Shown in pieces: positions 1 through 5,895 of a stretch of DNA of 6,120 bases. The notes beneath the pieces are model-generated. The model did no database searches. It was not told the origin of the DNA and saw nothing but the letters and a program-made list of their open reading frames with translations. The DNA is from an uncultured Rikenellaceae bacterium (GTDB taxonomy: Bacteria > Bacteroidota > Bacteroidia > Bacteroidales > Rikenellaceae): assembly GCA_947176715.1 (NCBI GenBank), contig CAMWRR010000116.1:1-6120 (forward strand). The letters are read 5' to 3'. The first letter of the stretch is position 1, and every line of letters begins with the position of its first letter. Position numbers and translations under genes: made by a program.

Positions 1-1196
1 CGCCACTTCTCGCCGCGCGATACGAACTCCTCCTCCCCGCACCGGTCTATGTAGTCGGCAATGCCGTTCCACGACACAAGTTGCGTGCCTCCTATGCGCC
101 CCAACGCGCTCGCCTTTATGGTGAGAGGGTTGCTGTCGCCGTTGATGAGTGCCGACAGGGCCTCGTCGCCGATGCCGCCTATGGGGTCGTCGAGGGTGAA
201 GCCGTGGCGTTTGCCGAGCGCCTCTATCACCACGAACGTATAGTTGTTCTTGTATTTGCCCAACGGAAGCACGCCCCCCTGACGTATCGACAGGGTGCCG
301 TCCGGTATTATCTTCTCTGTGTCGTAGAGCACCTCCACGCCGAGTCCTCCGCAGTGGGGACACGCCCCGTGAGGCGAGTTGAACGAGAAGGTGTGGGGCG
401 ATGGCTGGTTATACGATATGCCTGATGTGGGACACATGAGGTTGCGGCTGTAATAACGGCACTCTCCCGTGTCCCAGTCGCATACCATTATCGTGCCCTT
501 GCCCTGCCGCATGGCCTCGGCTATGGCACGCGAGAGCCGTTCGGGGTCGGCGGCCGAAGCCTCGGCGTCGATGCTCAGACGGTCTATGACCAACTCTATG
601 TCGTGTATCTTGTAGCGGTCGAGCTTGCGTCCGTAGCTCACCTCCTCCATCTTGCCGTCTATGCGGGCGTAGAGGTAGCCGCGTTTGAGTATGCTCTCGA
701 AGAGGTCGCGGTAGTGGCCCTTTCGCCCCTTGACGAGCGGAGCCATGACGGCGATGCGTCGGCCGGCGAAGCGTTCGTTTATCATCTCTGCGATGGACGA
801 CTCGCTGTAACGTACCATCTTCTCGCCAGTTACGTACGAGTAGGCCGTGGCGGCTCTGGCGTAGAGCAGACGCAGAAAGTCGTTTATCTCGGTGACGGTG
901 CCCACGGTGGAACGCGGGTTCTTGCCCGTGGTCTTCTGCTCTATGGCCACCACGGGACTCAACCCGTCTATGCGGTCGACGTCCGGACGCTCCATGGAGC
1001 CGAAGAACTGACGCGCGTAGGCCGACATCGTCTCCATGTAACGGCGTTGTCCCTCACCGTATATTGTGTCGAAAGCGAGGGTAGACTTACCGCTTCCCGA
1101 AAGCCCGGTTATGACGGTGAGCTTGTCGTGCGGTATCTCTACGTCTATGTTTTTTAGGTTGTGGGCACGGGCCCCCTCTACAACTATCTTGCCCAT
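1..1196 (-). CDS. uvrA: UvrA, excinuclease ABC subunit A (N-terminal 398 residues; gene runs off the left edge)
   Basis: UvrA is the DNA-damage sensor of nucleotide excision repair; with UvrB it scans DNA, then hands the lesion to UvrB for UvrC incision. Read from the ATG at 1196, the protein opens with MGKIVVEGARAHNLKNID and has a perfect Walker A (GLSGSGKST, residues 31-39), followed by the UvrA-specific stretch IEQKTTGKNPRSTVGTVTE (85-103, Q-loop region). The UvrB-binding and insertion region follows, then the first zinc-finger area ending FSFNSPHGACPHCGGLG. There the second cysteine pair is intact (C279, C282) but the first reads CPTS (C255, S258), so one expected ligand is missing. The ABC signature and the second ATPase half lie outside the window; a full UvrA is about 940 residues. 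The start is 5 bases after the stop of the transglycosylase gene, so co-transcription and coupled translation are likely. The identification is secure from the family motifs. No frameshift is visible. Confidence 0.97.
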   Translation of the reverse strand, partial: MGKIVVEGARAHNLKNIDVEIPHDKLTVITGLSGSGKSTLAFDTIYGEGQRRYMETMSAYARQFFGSMERPDVDRIDGLSPVVAIEQKTTGKNPRSTVGTVTEINDFLRLLYARAATAYSYVTGEKMVRYSESSIAEMINERFAGRRIAVMAPLVKGRKGHYRDLFESILKRGYLYARIDGKMEEVSYGRKLDRYKIHDIELVIDRLSIDAEASAADPERLSRAIAEAMRQGKGTIMVCDWDTGECRYYSRNLMCPTSGISYNQPSPHTFSFNSPHGACPHCGGLGVEVLYDTEKIIPDGTLSIRQGGVLPLGKYKNNYTFVVIEALGKRHGFTLDDPIGGIGDEALSALINGDSNPLTIKASALGRIGGTQLVSWNGIADYIDRCGEEEFVSRGEKW

Positions 1197-1201
1197 GATC
1201 G

Positions 1202-2131
1202 TCAGCGTGTTATGGCCGTACGCATCCCCGGGGCCGGAACCTTTACGGTGTAGCTCTTGCCCGTCTTGTTGGGGTGTTTGTATTCGCGTATCCACGGGTT
1301 GAGCTCGCGGAGTATCTTGTAGTCGGTGCCGTTGTCGTGCGCCACCTTCACCCAATCGATATCGGTGCCCGATACGGTCACATCACGCGTCACGAACGGC
1401 AGATAGTAGTCTTCGTCGTCTATGCGGAAACCGTAGGCCTCCGGGTCTTCGGAAGCCAGTTTGAGCGACAGGATGCGGAACATGTAACGCATGGTCTCGG
1501 CGGGAAGCCAAAGGTCGTAGTAGTCGGCGGTCTTCTGTATGCCTACCCGTTTGGCCAGCCCCGCCATGCCTAAGTTGTACGAGGCGGCGGCCATAGTCCA
1601 CGAACCGAAACGTTCGCGGGCCTCTTTTATGTATTTGCATGCCACGCGGGTGGCCTTCTCTATGTGGTAGCGTTCGTCTACGTAGTCGTTGACCTCCAGC
1701 TTGTTGTCGGTAGCCGTAGAGGACATTATCTGCCACAGCCCGGCCGCACGTGCCGTCGAATAGGCCTCGGGGTTGAGGCTGCTCTCGGCCATGGCCATAT
1801 ATTTGAAGTCGTCGGGGATGCCGTTCTCTTTCAGAATAGGCTCTATTATGGCGAAATAACGCTTGGATGCCCGCAATGCGTTGAGCGTACGCGAGTGCAT
1901 GTACATGCTCACCCCGCACTCCTCGTAGAGGCTCTCGCGGGTGTCGAAATTGGCGGTGGGGACGCTCTCGCCGGCGAAAGCGAGCTTCTCGGGGACGGGC
2001 GGCACCACCACTGCCGACGGGGTATCTTCGTCGCGTATGATACCGCCGTTTTGCTGGGCCGACACAGAATCGCACGAGACGGTCGCCGAGGCGAGTGCTG
2101 CCAGTGCCGTAATATATATCACTCTTTTCAT
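1202..2131 (-). CDS. GH23 (SLT/MltD-type) lytic transglycosylase with signal peptide
   Basis: This 309-residue exported murein transglycosylase should cleave the MurNAc-GlcNAc bond of peptidoglycan to give anhydro-muropeptides, acting in the periplasm. Residues 1-19 are a signal peptide (KR then a hydrophobic Ala-rich core). C20 follows TVS, a weak lipobox, so it may be an outer-membrane lipoprotein; a signal peptidase I site at VSA-Q (25/26) is the alternative. The SLT domain spans about 85-230. The catalytic Glu is E116 in AMAESSLNPEAYS, followed by AAGLWQIMSSTA (129-140), the DERYHIEKAT block (152-161) and the ASYNLG motif (183-188). The tail from about 250 (TVSGTDIDWVKVA ... LNPWI ... YTVKVP) resembles one LysM-like glycan-binding module. 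Sixty bases separate it from the upstream amidase gene and no -7 box is visible between them, so it probably shares that promoter. The start is supported by the signal peptide beginning at once. The MltD-like architecture is inferred from order of motifs. Confidence 0.93.
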   Translation of the reverse strand: MKRVIYITALAALASATVSCDSVSAQQNGGIIRDEDTPSAVVVPPVPEKLAFAGESVPTANFDTRESLYEECGVSMYMHSRTLNALRASKRYFAIIEPILKENGIPDDFKYMAMAESSLNPEAYSTARAAGLWQIMSSTATDNKLEVNDYVDERYHIEKATRVACKYIKEARERFGSWTMAAASYNLGMAGLAKRVGIQKTADYYDLWLPAETMRYMFRILSLKLASEDPEAYGFRIDDEDYYLPFVTRDVTVSGTDIDWVKVAHDNGTDYKILRELNPWIREYKHPNKTGKSYTVKVPAPGMRTAITR

Positions 2132-2191
2132 ATCCGTATGTTTTAAGGCTGTCGCTCTTTTCGGTAACTTTCCGGCGGTATTGTCTATTGC

Positions 2192-2977
2192 CTAATCGGG
2201 CACTATTGTGAAGTCGTCGGCATCGTCCAGAGCGTGGAACTTCTGCCGGAACGAGTCTATGGCGGCGCGGTCGACCGTAAAGGTGACGCAGTCCTCGCGC
2301 CCCTCCTTGGCCCGGGCTACCGGCATGCCTTTGCATCCCACGGCTATGCTGTAGCCGCGATATGTCTCCTTAGGGTCGAACCCTACACGGTTTACGCCTA
2401 TGGTGTAACACAGGTTCTCTATGGCGCGGGCACGCAACAGTGTCTGCCATACGTACGAGCGCGAATCGGGCCATGAGGCTACGTAGACCAGCAGGTCGTA
2501 GTCGCCGCGGCACCGCGACCACACGGGGAAGCGCAGGTCGTAACATATAAGCGGCAGAATGCGTATGCCCTTGTAGTGTATTATGCACTTCTCGCGTCCG
2601 GCGGTGTAGTGCTCGTTCTCGTGCGCGGGACCGAAGAGGTGGCGTTTGTCGTAGTAGTGCATTGTGCCGTCGTGGGCTATGAATATCAGCCTGTTGACCG
2701 GTGACGAGCTGCCGTCGCGTCTGCGGTCGATTACTGCCAGAGAACCCATCAGGGCTATGTTGTGACGACGGGCTATGTCGCGCAACCGCCCCACCGCCGG
2801 GCCGTTCATCTCCACAGCTATATCGGAGGTGTCCATGGAGAAGCCGCTCAGGAACATCTCGGGGAATATCGCCATGTCGGTGTTCTCATCCAGACCGGCT
2901 ATTATCTCCTCTACGTGCGCCAGATTGGCATCTATGTCTTTCCATATTATATCTGTCTGGCAGATAGTGATTTTCAT
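2192..2977 (-). CDS. Nitrilase-superfamily hydrolase, YafV-type omega-amidase
   Basis: This 261-residue cytoplasmic carbon-nitrogen hydrolase has the nitrilase catalytic triad in the expected order: E40 in IFPEMFLSGF, K111 in YYDKRHLF, and C145 in ICYDLRFPVW. The tracts MFLSGFSMD, HYYDKRHLFGPAHE, LPLICYDLRFPVWSR, the ARAIEN(L)CY-GVNRVG block (184-199) and the end FRQKFHALDDADDF closely follow what I remember of E. coli YafV. That family acts as omega-amidase, hydrolysing 2-oxoglutaramate and 2-oxosuccinamate to 2-oxoacids and ammonia, a repair step after glutamine or asparagine transamination. The substrate is therefore inferred from subfamily resemblance; the hydrolase class is certain. It is the first gene of the leftward operon, preceded by a good Bacteroidota -7 box. 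Length matches the family (about 255-265), and the start MKITICQTDIIWKD is the usual YafV-type opening. Confidence 0.93.
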   Translation of the reverse strand: MKITICQTDIIWKDIDANLAHVEEIIAGLDENTDMAIFPEMFLSGFSMDTSDIAVEMNGPAVGRLRDIARRHNIALMGSLAVIDRRRDGSSSPVNRLIFIAHDGTMHYYDKRHLFGPAHENEHYTAGREKCIIHYKGIRILPLICYDLRFPVWSRCRGDYDLLVYVASWPDSRSYVWQTLLRARAIENLCYTIGVNRVGFDPKETYRGYSIAVGCKGMPVARAKEGREDCVTFTVDRAAIDSFRQKFHALDDADDFTIVPD

Positions 2978-3014
2978 ACGCTCTGTTTTACCCTTGGATC
3001 CGTGTAACGAACTG

Positions 3015-3022
3015 CAAATATA
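3015..3022 (-). promoter_or_regulatory. Bacteroidota -7 box for the leftward amidase-transglycosylase-uvrA operon
   Basis: On the minus strand the bases read TATATTTG, a perfect match to the Bacteroidota sigma-ABfr -7 consensus TAnnTTTG. Transcription would start near 3008-3011 and give a leader of about 32 bases before the ATG at 2977. No clear TTTG -33 element is seen at the right distance; the nearest candidate is a weak GTTTCG at 3039-3034. The leader contains an AAGGG about 15 bases before the start and an A-rich stretch, but no standard Shine-Dalgarno site. Confidence 0.65.
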
Positions 3023-3039
3023 GTCATTTCCGTCGAAAC

Positions 3040-3058
3040 CTTATATCGGGCCGATAAG
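3040..3058. promoter_or_regulatory. Palindrome just upstream of the leftward promoter (possible operator)
   Basis: TATCGG-G-CCGATA (3044-3056) is a perfect 13-base palindrome around a single central G. A second nested inverted repeat, CTTAT/ATAAG (3040-3044 and 3054-3058), shares its flanks. It lies 22-34 bases upstream of the leftward -7 box, about where a -33 element or an activator/repressor site would sit. Function as an operator is inference from position and symmetry only. Confidence 0.3.
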
Positions 3059-3129
3059 TTTAATTTCTGTCCCGACAACCTTGCCTACGACTGAGACGGT
3101 GCATTGTAATAACGAGGGACGGGGCTGAT

Positions 3130-3137
3130 TATTTTTG
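3130..3137 (+). promoter_or_regulatory. Second TAnnTTTG-like box upstream of thiL (possible distal promoter)
   Basis: TATTTTTG matches the -7 consensus on the plus strand, with a TTG at 3104-3106 slightly too far upstream for an ideal -33 element. If used, it would give thiL a leader of about 140 bases, in contrast to the near-leaderless proximal promoter. The T-run makes a chance match plausible. Confidence 0.3.
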
Positions 3138-3267
3138 TAGGTGTGGGGCGGAAGCGGCATCTCTTTTCGTAGGGAGCTCGCTTCGTAATATTATTTATCG
3201 TCTCGTGCCGTTAGTGTTGTTTTAGTGGCAGTGTCTGAAACGTGTGGTATATCCGGATTTAAATAGC

Positions 3268-3275
3268 TATCTTTG
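3268..3275 (+). promoter_or_regulatory. Bacteroidota -7 box of the thiL-thiD-ftsB operon, almost touching the start codon
   Basis: TATCTTTG is a perfect TAnnTTTG match and ends 6 bases before the ATG at 3282. A normally placed start site (about 3279-3282) would leave a leader of zero to a few bases. No convincing -33 TTTG is visible 20-25 bases upstream. The box also contains the TTG at 3273 that could be misread as an earlier thiL start. Confidence 0.6.
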
Positions 3276-3281
3276 CCACTA

Positions 3282-4250
3282 ATGGACGAACTCGGATTCA
3301 TAAAGCTCGCGGAGCGGTCGATGTCGGCTGTGTCGTCATGCGGCGAGGGTATCGGCGACGACTGCGCCGTGATACCTACGTCGGTCGGACGTGTCACCGT
3401 CGTAACCACCGACATGCTCGCAGAGGGGGTTCATTTCAGGCTATCCACCTCCTCGGCCTACGACATAGGCTGGAAGTCGCTCGCCGTCAACCTCAGCGAC
3501 GTGGCATCAATGGGTGTGCGTCCCGTGGCCTCGTTCATGGCGATAGCGCGTCCCGACGGGCTATCCGACGAGTGGTACGAGGAGTTCATGGCCGGATATC
3601 GCGACCTGTCCGTGCGTTTCGGCGTTCCCCTCATGGGCGGCGACACCACGGCCTCCGAATCGGGGCTGACCGTGTGCGTGACTGCCATAGGCGAGGGCGA
3701 GGCCGCGCATGTAAAGAGACGTTCGGCGGCTCTTTCCGGCGACATAGTCATGACGGCGGGAACTCTGGGCGACAGCGCGGCAGGATTGTCTCTCGCCGAG
3801 AGCGGGTCGACGCGTTACCCCGCCCTGCTGAAGGCTCACCTGTCGCCATCGCCTCAGGTAGAGGAGGGGCAGTGGCTCGGCGGACGGCGCGAGGTGCACG
3901 CCATGACCGACATATCGGACGGTGTGGCCAAGGATCTCGGACAGATATGCCGCATGTCGGGAACGGGTGCGAGGGTGGAGCTGACCCGTCTGCCCCTCTC
4001 CGACGATATGCGTCGTTATTGCGCCGAAGAGAACATCGACCCCGCCGTCCCGGCCCTGTGCGGTGGCGAGGATTTCAAACTGTTGTTCACCGTGGACGAG
4101 GCCGAAGCCGATACGCTCGCGGCCGATTTCGCATCACATTTCGGATATGCCCCTTACCCCATAGGACGCATGACACCCTCAGGCGGCATAGAGTGGTTAC
4201 GCCACGGGGTTGCCGTAAACGAGAGATTCACCGGTTACATACACAGATGA
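3282..4250 (+). CDS. thiL: Thiamine-monophosphate kinase ThiL
   Basis: ThiL uses ATP to turn thiamine monophosphate into thiamine diphosphate, the last step of cofactor synthesis, in the cytoplasm. The 322-residue protein has the AIRS/PurM-like two-domain fold signatures: GIGDDCAV (24-30, metal-binding Asp26/Asp27), TTDMLAEGVHF (42-52), GWKSLAVNLSDVASMG (63-78), GGDTT (119-123), DISDGVAKDLG (210-220) and GGEDFKLLF (261-269). Length agrees with E. coli ThiL (325). I take the ATG at 3282 as start. An in-frame TTG at 3273 would add three residues but lies inside the promoter -7 box and would not be transcribed from it. The stop overlaps the thiD start in ATGA, pointing to translational coupling. 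No THI-box (TPP riboswitch) could be recognised upstream. Confidence 0.97.
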   Translation: MDELGFIKLAERSMSAVSSCGEGIGDDCAVIPTSVGRVTVVTTDMLAEGVHFRLSTSSAYDIGWKSLAVNLSDVASMGVRPVASFMAIARPDGLSDEWYEEFMAGYRDLSVRFGVPLMGGDTTASESGLTVCVTAIGEGEAAHVKRRSAALSGDIVMTAGTLGDSAAGLSLAESGSTRYPALLKAHLSPSPQVEEGQWLGGRREVHAMTDISDGVAKDLGQICRMSGTGARVELTRLPLSDDMRRYCAEENIDPAVPALCGGEDFKLLFTVDEAEADTLAADFASHFGYAPYPIGRMTPSGGIEWLRHGVAVNERFTGYIHR

Positions 4251-5050
4251 AAGAGAAGATAATGATGACCATAGCCGGCAGCGATTCGTCGGCGGGTGCG
4301 GGCATACAGGCCGATATCAAGAGCGCATTCGCGGCCGGTGTGTATTGCGCCACTGTCATAACCGCCGTTACGTCGCAGAATACATGCTCGGTGCGTGCCG
4401 TAGAGGTCGTGTCGCCCGAGACGGTGGCGTCGCAGACCGATGCCGTGCTCGACGACATGAATGTGACGGCCGTCAAGTGCGGTATGTTGCCCGACCGTGC
4501 CGTCATAGAGACAGTGGCTGACCGTGCCGTAGCCGGCCGGCTTCCCCGGCTGGTGGTAGACCCGGTGATGATATCTACATCCGGCAGCCAGCTGATGGCG
4601 GACGACGCCATAGAGACACTGATAGGCCGGTTGTTGCCATGCGCCGCATTGGTGACACCCAACATACCGGAGGCATGTCGCATTACGGGCATGGAGATAC
4701 GTAGCGAGCGCGATTTCGACCGTTCGGCGGAGATATTCCGTAAGCTCGGGTGCAAAGCCCTCCTGCTCAAGGCCGGTCACCTGACCGGCGACACCCTCAC
4801 CGACACGCTCTACGATTTCGACTCCGGCGAGGTGCACGGCTTCCGCTTCGAGCGCATAGACACCGTCAACACCCACGGCACCGGGTGCTCGCTGAGCGCG
4901 TCGATAGCGGCCCGTCTGTCGCAGGGGCTCTCTCTGCACGACGCGGTACAGGGCGCCGAAGAGTTTCTCCATACGGCCATAAGGCACGGATGCGGCAGGG
5001 TATGGGGGGAGGGACACGGTCCTGTCGACCACTTCGTAACAATGAGATAA
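4247..5050 (+). CDS. thiD: Bifunctional hydroxymethylpyrimidine / HMP-phosphate kinase ThiD
   Basis: ThiD phosphorylates 4-amino-5-hydroxymethyl-2-methylpyrimidine twice to give HMP-diphosphate, which ThiE joins to the thiazole phosphate. The 267-residue ribokinase-fold protein shows TIAGSDSSAGAGIQADIK (8-25), VTSQNT (41-46), KCGML (77-81), VVDPVMISTSG (103-113), TPNIPEA (137-143), KAGH (175-178, with the conserved Lys at 175) and NTHGTGCSLSASIAA (208-222), whose GTGC forms the anion hole with catalytic C214. It ends in GHGPVDHF, like E. coli ThiD. It starts at the ATG of the ATGA overlap with thiL; in-frame ATGs at 4262 and 4265 are weaker choices because they would sit almost against the first strand. 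There is no ThiE fusion. The gene is followed 15 bases later by the ftsB-like gene. Confidence 0.96.
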   Translation: MKEKIMMTIAGSDSSAGAGIQADIKSAFAAGVYCATVITAVTSQNTCSVRAVEVVSPETVASQTDAVLDDMNVTAVKCGMLPDRAVIETVADRAVAGRLPRLVVDPVMISTSGSQLMADDAIETLIGRLLPCAALVTPNIPEACRITGMEIRSERDFDRSAEIFRKLGCKALLLKAGHLTGDTLTDTLYDFDSGEVHGFRFERIDTVNTHGTGCSLSASIAARLSQGLSLHDAVQGAEEFLHTAIRHGCGRVWGEGHGPVDHFVTMR

Positions 5051-5065
5051 AGCGTCACCACTGTC

Positions 5066-5359
5066 ATGAAGAAAAAGAAACACAGCAACATACTGACCAA
5101 CTGGCAGCTGATACTGATATCAACAGCCGTATTCCTCGCTCTGATACTCTATCTCGACGGGAGTAACATGCGTTATAAAAAGTCGTTGGATGCCAAACTC
5201 GAAGACCTGACAGGACAGCGCGACAGCCTCCGCGAACAGATACGACGCGACAGCATCATGATAAAACGTCTCGAAACCGACGACAAATACCTTGAGAAAT
5301 ATGCCCGCGAACACTACTACATGAAACAGGAGGACGAGGACCTGTTCGTGTTCGAGTGA
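5066..5359 (+). CDS. FtsB/DivIC-family septum formation initiator
   Basis: A 97-residue bitopic membrane protein: a basic cytoplasmic tail (MKKKKH), one transmembrane helix at about residues 13-30 (WQLILISTAVFLALILYL), then a periplasmic heptad-rich coiled coil (about 39-75: LDAKLEDL, RDSLREQIRRDS). The C-terminal block LEKYAREHYYMKQEDEDLFVFE (76-97) is the family hallmark (L-E-x-x-A-R-E-x-Y-x-M-x-x-x-x-E). FtsB/DivIC joins FtsL and FtsQ/DivIB in the divisome and helps activate FtsWI septal peptidoglycan synthesis. Length and layout are those of the family. No Shine-Dalgarno is visible. It sits 15 bases behind thiD, so it is most likely the last gene of the thiL operon. Whether it is the FtsB or the DivIC counterpart cannot be told from sequence; FtsL is less likely because of the C-terminal motif. 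Confidence 0.9.
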   Translation: MKKKKHSNILTNWQLILISTAVFLALILYLDGSNMRYKKSLDAKLEDLTGQRDSLREQIRRDSIMIKRLETDDKYLEKYAREHYYMKQEDEDLFVFE

Positions 5360-5376
5360 TTCGTATGTACGAACAG
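5342..5376 (+). terminator. Inverted repeat across the ftsB-like stop codon (possible weak terminator)
   Basis: CTGTTCGT (5342-5349) and ACGAACAG (5369-5376) are perfect 8-base inverted arms, extendable by two G-T wobbles, with the stop codon (5357-5359) in the loop. A smaller alternative, TTCGT/ACGAA (5360-5364 and 5369-5373), is nested on the right side. There is no U-run after it, so it is not a canonical intrinsic terminator; it could instead protect the 3' end of the message. Confidence 0.35.
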
Positions 5377-5441
5377 ATTGTTGTAGTTCCATTCGGTAGA
5401 GCGATTACAGTGTCGCTTATGAAAACTATTCGGGTTCTTCA

Positions 5442-5462
5442 AGCGGAATGTGCTCGATGGCC
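5442..5462 (+). repeat. AGCGGAA-type word, copy 1
   Basis: The 11-mer agcggaatgtg (5442-5452) recurs exactly at 6015-6025 and, with one inserted C, at 5970-5981. Extended to 21 bases, copies 1 and 3 agree at 17 positions, both ending in GCC. Confidence 0.45.
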
Positions 5463-5497
5463 TTTCGTTAGGGCATGGTAACCGGAAAGTGTTTGAC

Positions 5498-5518
5498 GGC
5501 CCTCGCTGGCGCTCGGGC
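5498..5518 (+). repeat. CGCT-type dispersed repeat, copy A
   Basis: The 20-mer gccctcgctggcgctcgggc (5499-5518), preceded by G, has short complementary ends GCCC/GGGC around a CGCTGGCG core. It is identical to copy E at 6099-6118, exactly 600 bases away, and nearly the reverse complement of copy C. Confidence 0.75.
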
Positions 5519-5534
5519 TGGGCAAAGGGGGTTT

Positions 5535-5553
5535 CTTCGCTGACGTTCGGGCT
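5535..5553 (+). repeat. CGCT-type dispersed repeat, copy B (degenerate)
   Basis: cttcgctgacgttcgggct matches 16 of 19 positions of copy A (5501-5519), 34 bases downstream of it in the same orientation. All three differences are transitions (C-T, G-A, C-T), as expected of a decayed copy. Confidence 0.55.
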
Positions 5554-5633
5554 TGAATTGTGTTTGCGAGACGGTGCAGGGCTTTTTAGCTTGACGGTAT
5601 GCGCATTAGCCGAGCCTTTGCGTCCGGATGGCG

Positions 5634-5653
5634 GCCCGAGCGGAGCGAGGGCC
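5634..5653 (-). repeat. CGCT-type dispersed repeat, copy C (inverted)
   Basis: gcccgagcggagcgagggcc is the reverse complement of copy A apart from the central bases (GA here, CCA expected). Its ends GGCCC (5633-5637) and GGGCC (5649-5653) can pair as a 5-bp stem. With copies A and B it makes a head-to-head arrangement like that of REP/BIME elements. Confidence 0.65.
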
Positions 5654-5827
5654 ATAGACACGATTCCTTATGAAAAGGTATATTACGCGGGGAGTGTGCT
5701 TTGGGCAGGGAGTCGGAGCGATTCACAAGGGACGGAGCCTGCGGGGGACCGCGCCTCTCGTGAGTTTTAATAGATGCGGTTTGTGTACCTTTAGTGAATA
5801 ACGCTTATAACTTAGTTACTCTCTATT

Positions 5828-5859
5828 GCGGGCCTCCGTGGGGGGAGGCTCCGGCCCGC
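5828..5859. repeat. Strong GC-rich hairpin
   Basis: An inner stem GCCTCC/GGAGGC (5832-5837 and 5844-5849, 6-base loop) is framed by GCGG/CCGC (5828-5831 and 5856-5859) with a 6-base bulge on the right. An alternative fold pairs GCGGGCC (5828-5834) with GGCCCGC (5853-5859). The two folds are mutually exclusive. No U-tract follows, so it is not an obvious intrinsic terminator. Confidence 0.55.
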
Positions 5860-5863
5860 TCGT

Positions 5864-5883
5864 CCCCTCCGCTGCGCTACGGG
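5864..5883 (+). repeat. CGCT-type dispersed repeat, copy D (divergent)
   Basis: cccctccgctgcgctacggg keeps the CCCTC-CGCT-GCGCT-CGGG skeleton of copy A but has a shorter centre and single-base differences. It lies directly after the GC hairpin. The assignment to the same family is by shared skeleton and is less sure than for copies A, C and E. Confidence 0.4.
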
Positions 5884-5895
5884 TCCGCCAAAAGG

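Noticed and set aside
603..1157. 184-codon plus-strand open frame opposite uvrA, and similar long plus-strand frames at 1664-2146 and 2234-2476
   Set aside because: They are antisense shadows of clearly identified genes, with no independent motifs.
3085..3120. TPP riboswitch (THI-box) upstream of thiL, suggested by CTGAGA at 3091-3096 and TAATAACGAGGGA downstream of it
   Set aside because: The two pieces are only about 20 bases apart, the ACCTGAT and TGG-CCAGC core is missing and no pairing arms are evident. The proximal promoter at 3268-3275 would also leave it off the message.
3338..5050. A 570-codon open frame spanning thiL and thiD
   Set aside because: Its first part is an Arg/Gly/His-rich out-of-frame translation of thiL; only the part from 4247 has ThiD motifs. 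The open frame is a by-product of GC-rich codon use, not a fusion protein.
5450..5770. 106-codon open frame in the gene-free region
   Set aside because: The translation is rich in Trp, Gly, Arg and Ser and follows the repeats (PRWRSG, SSLTFGL). There is no recognisable domain, promoter or ribosome site.
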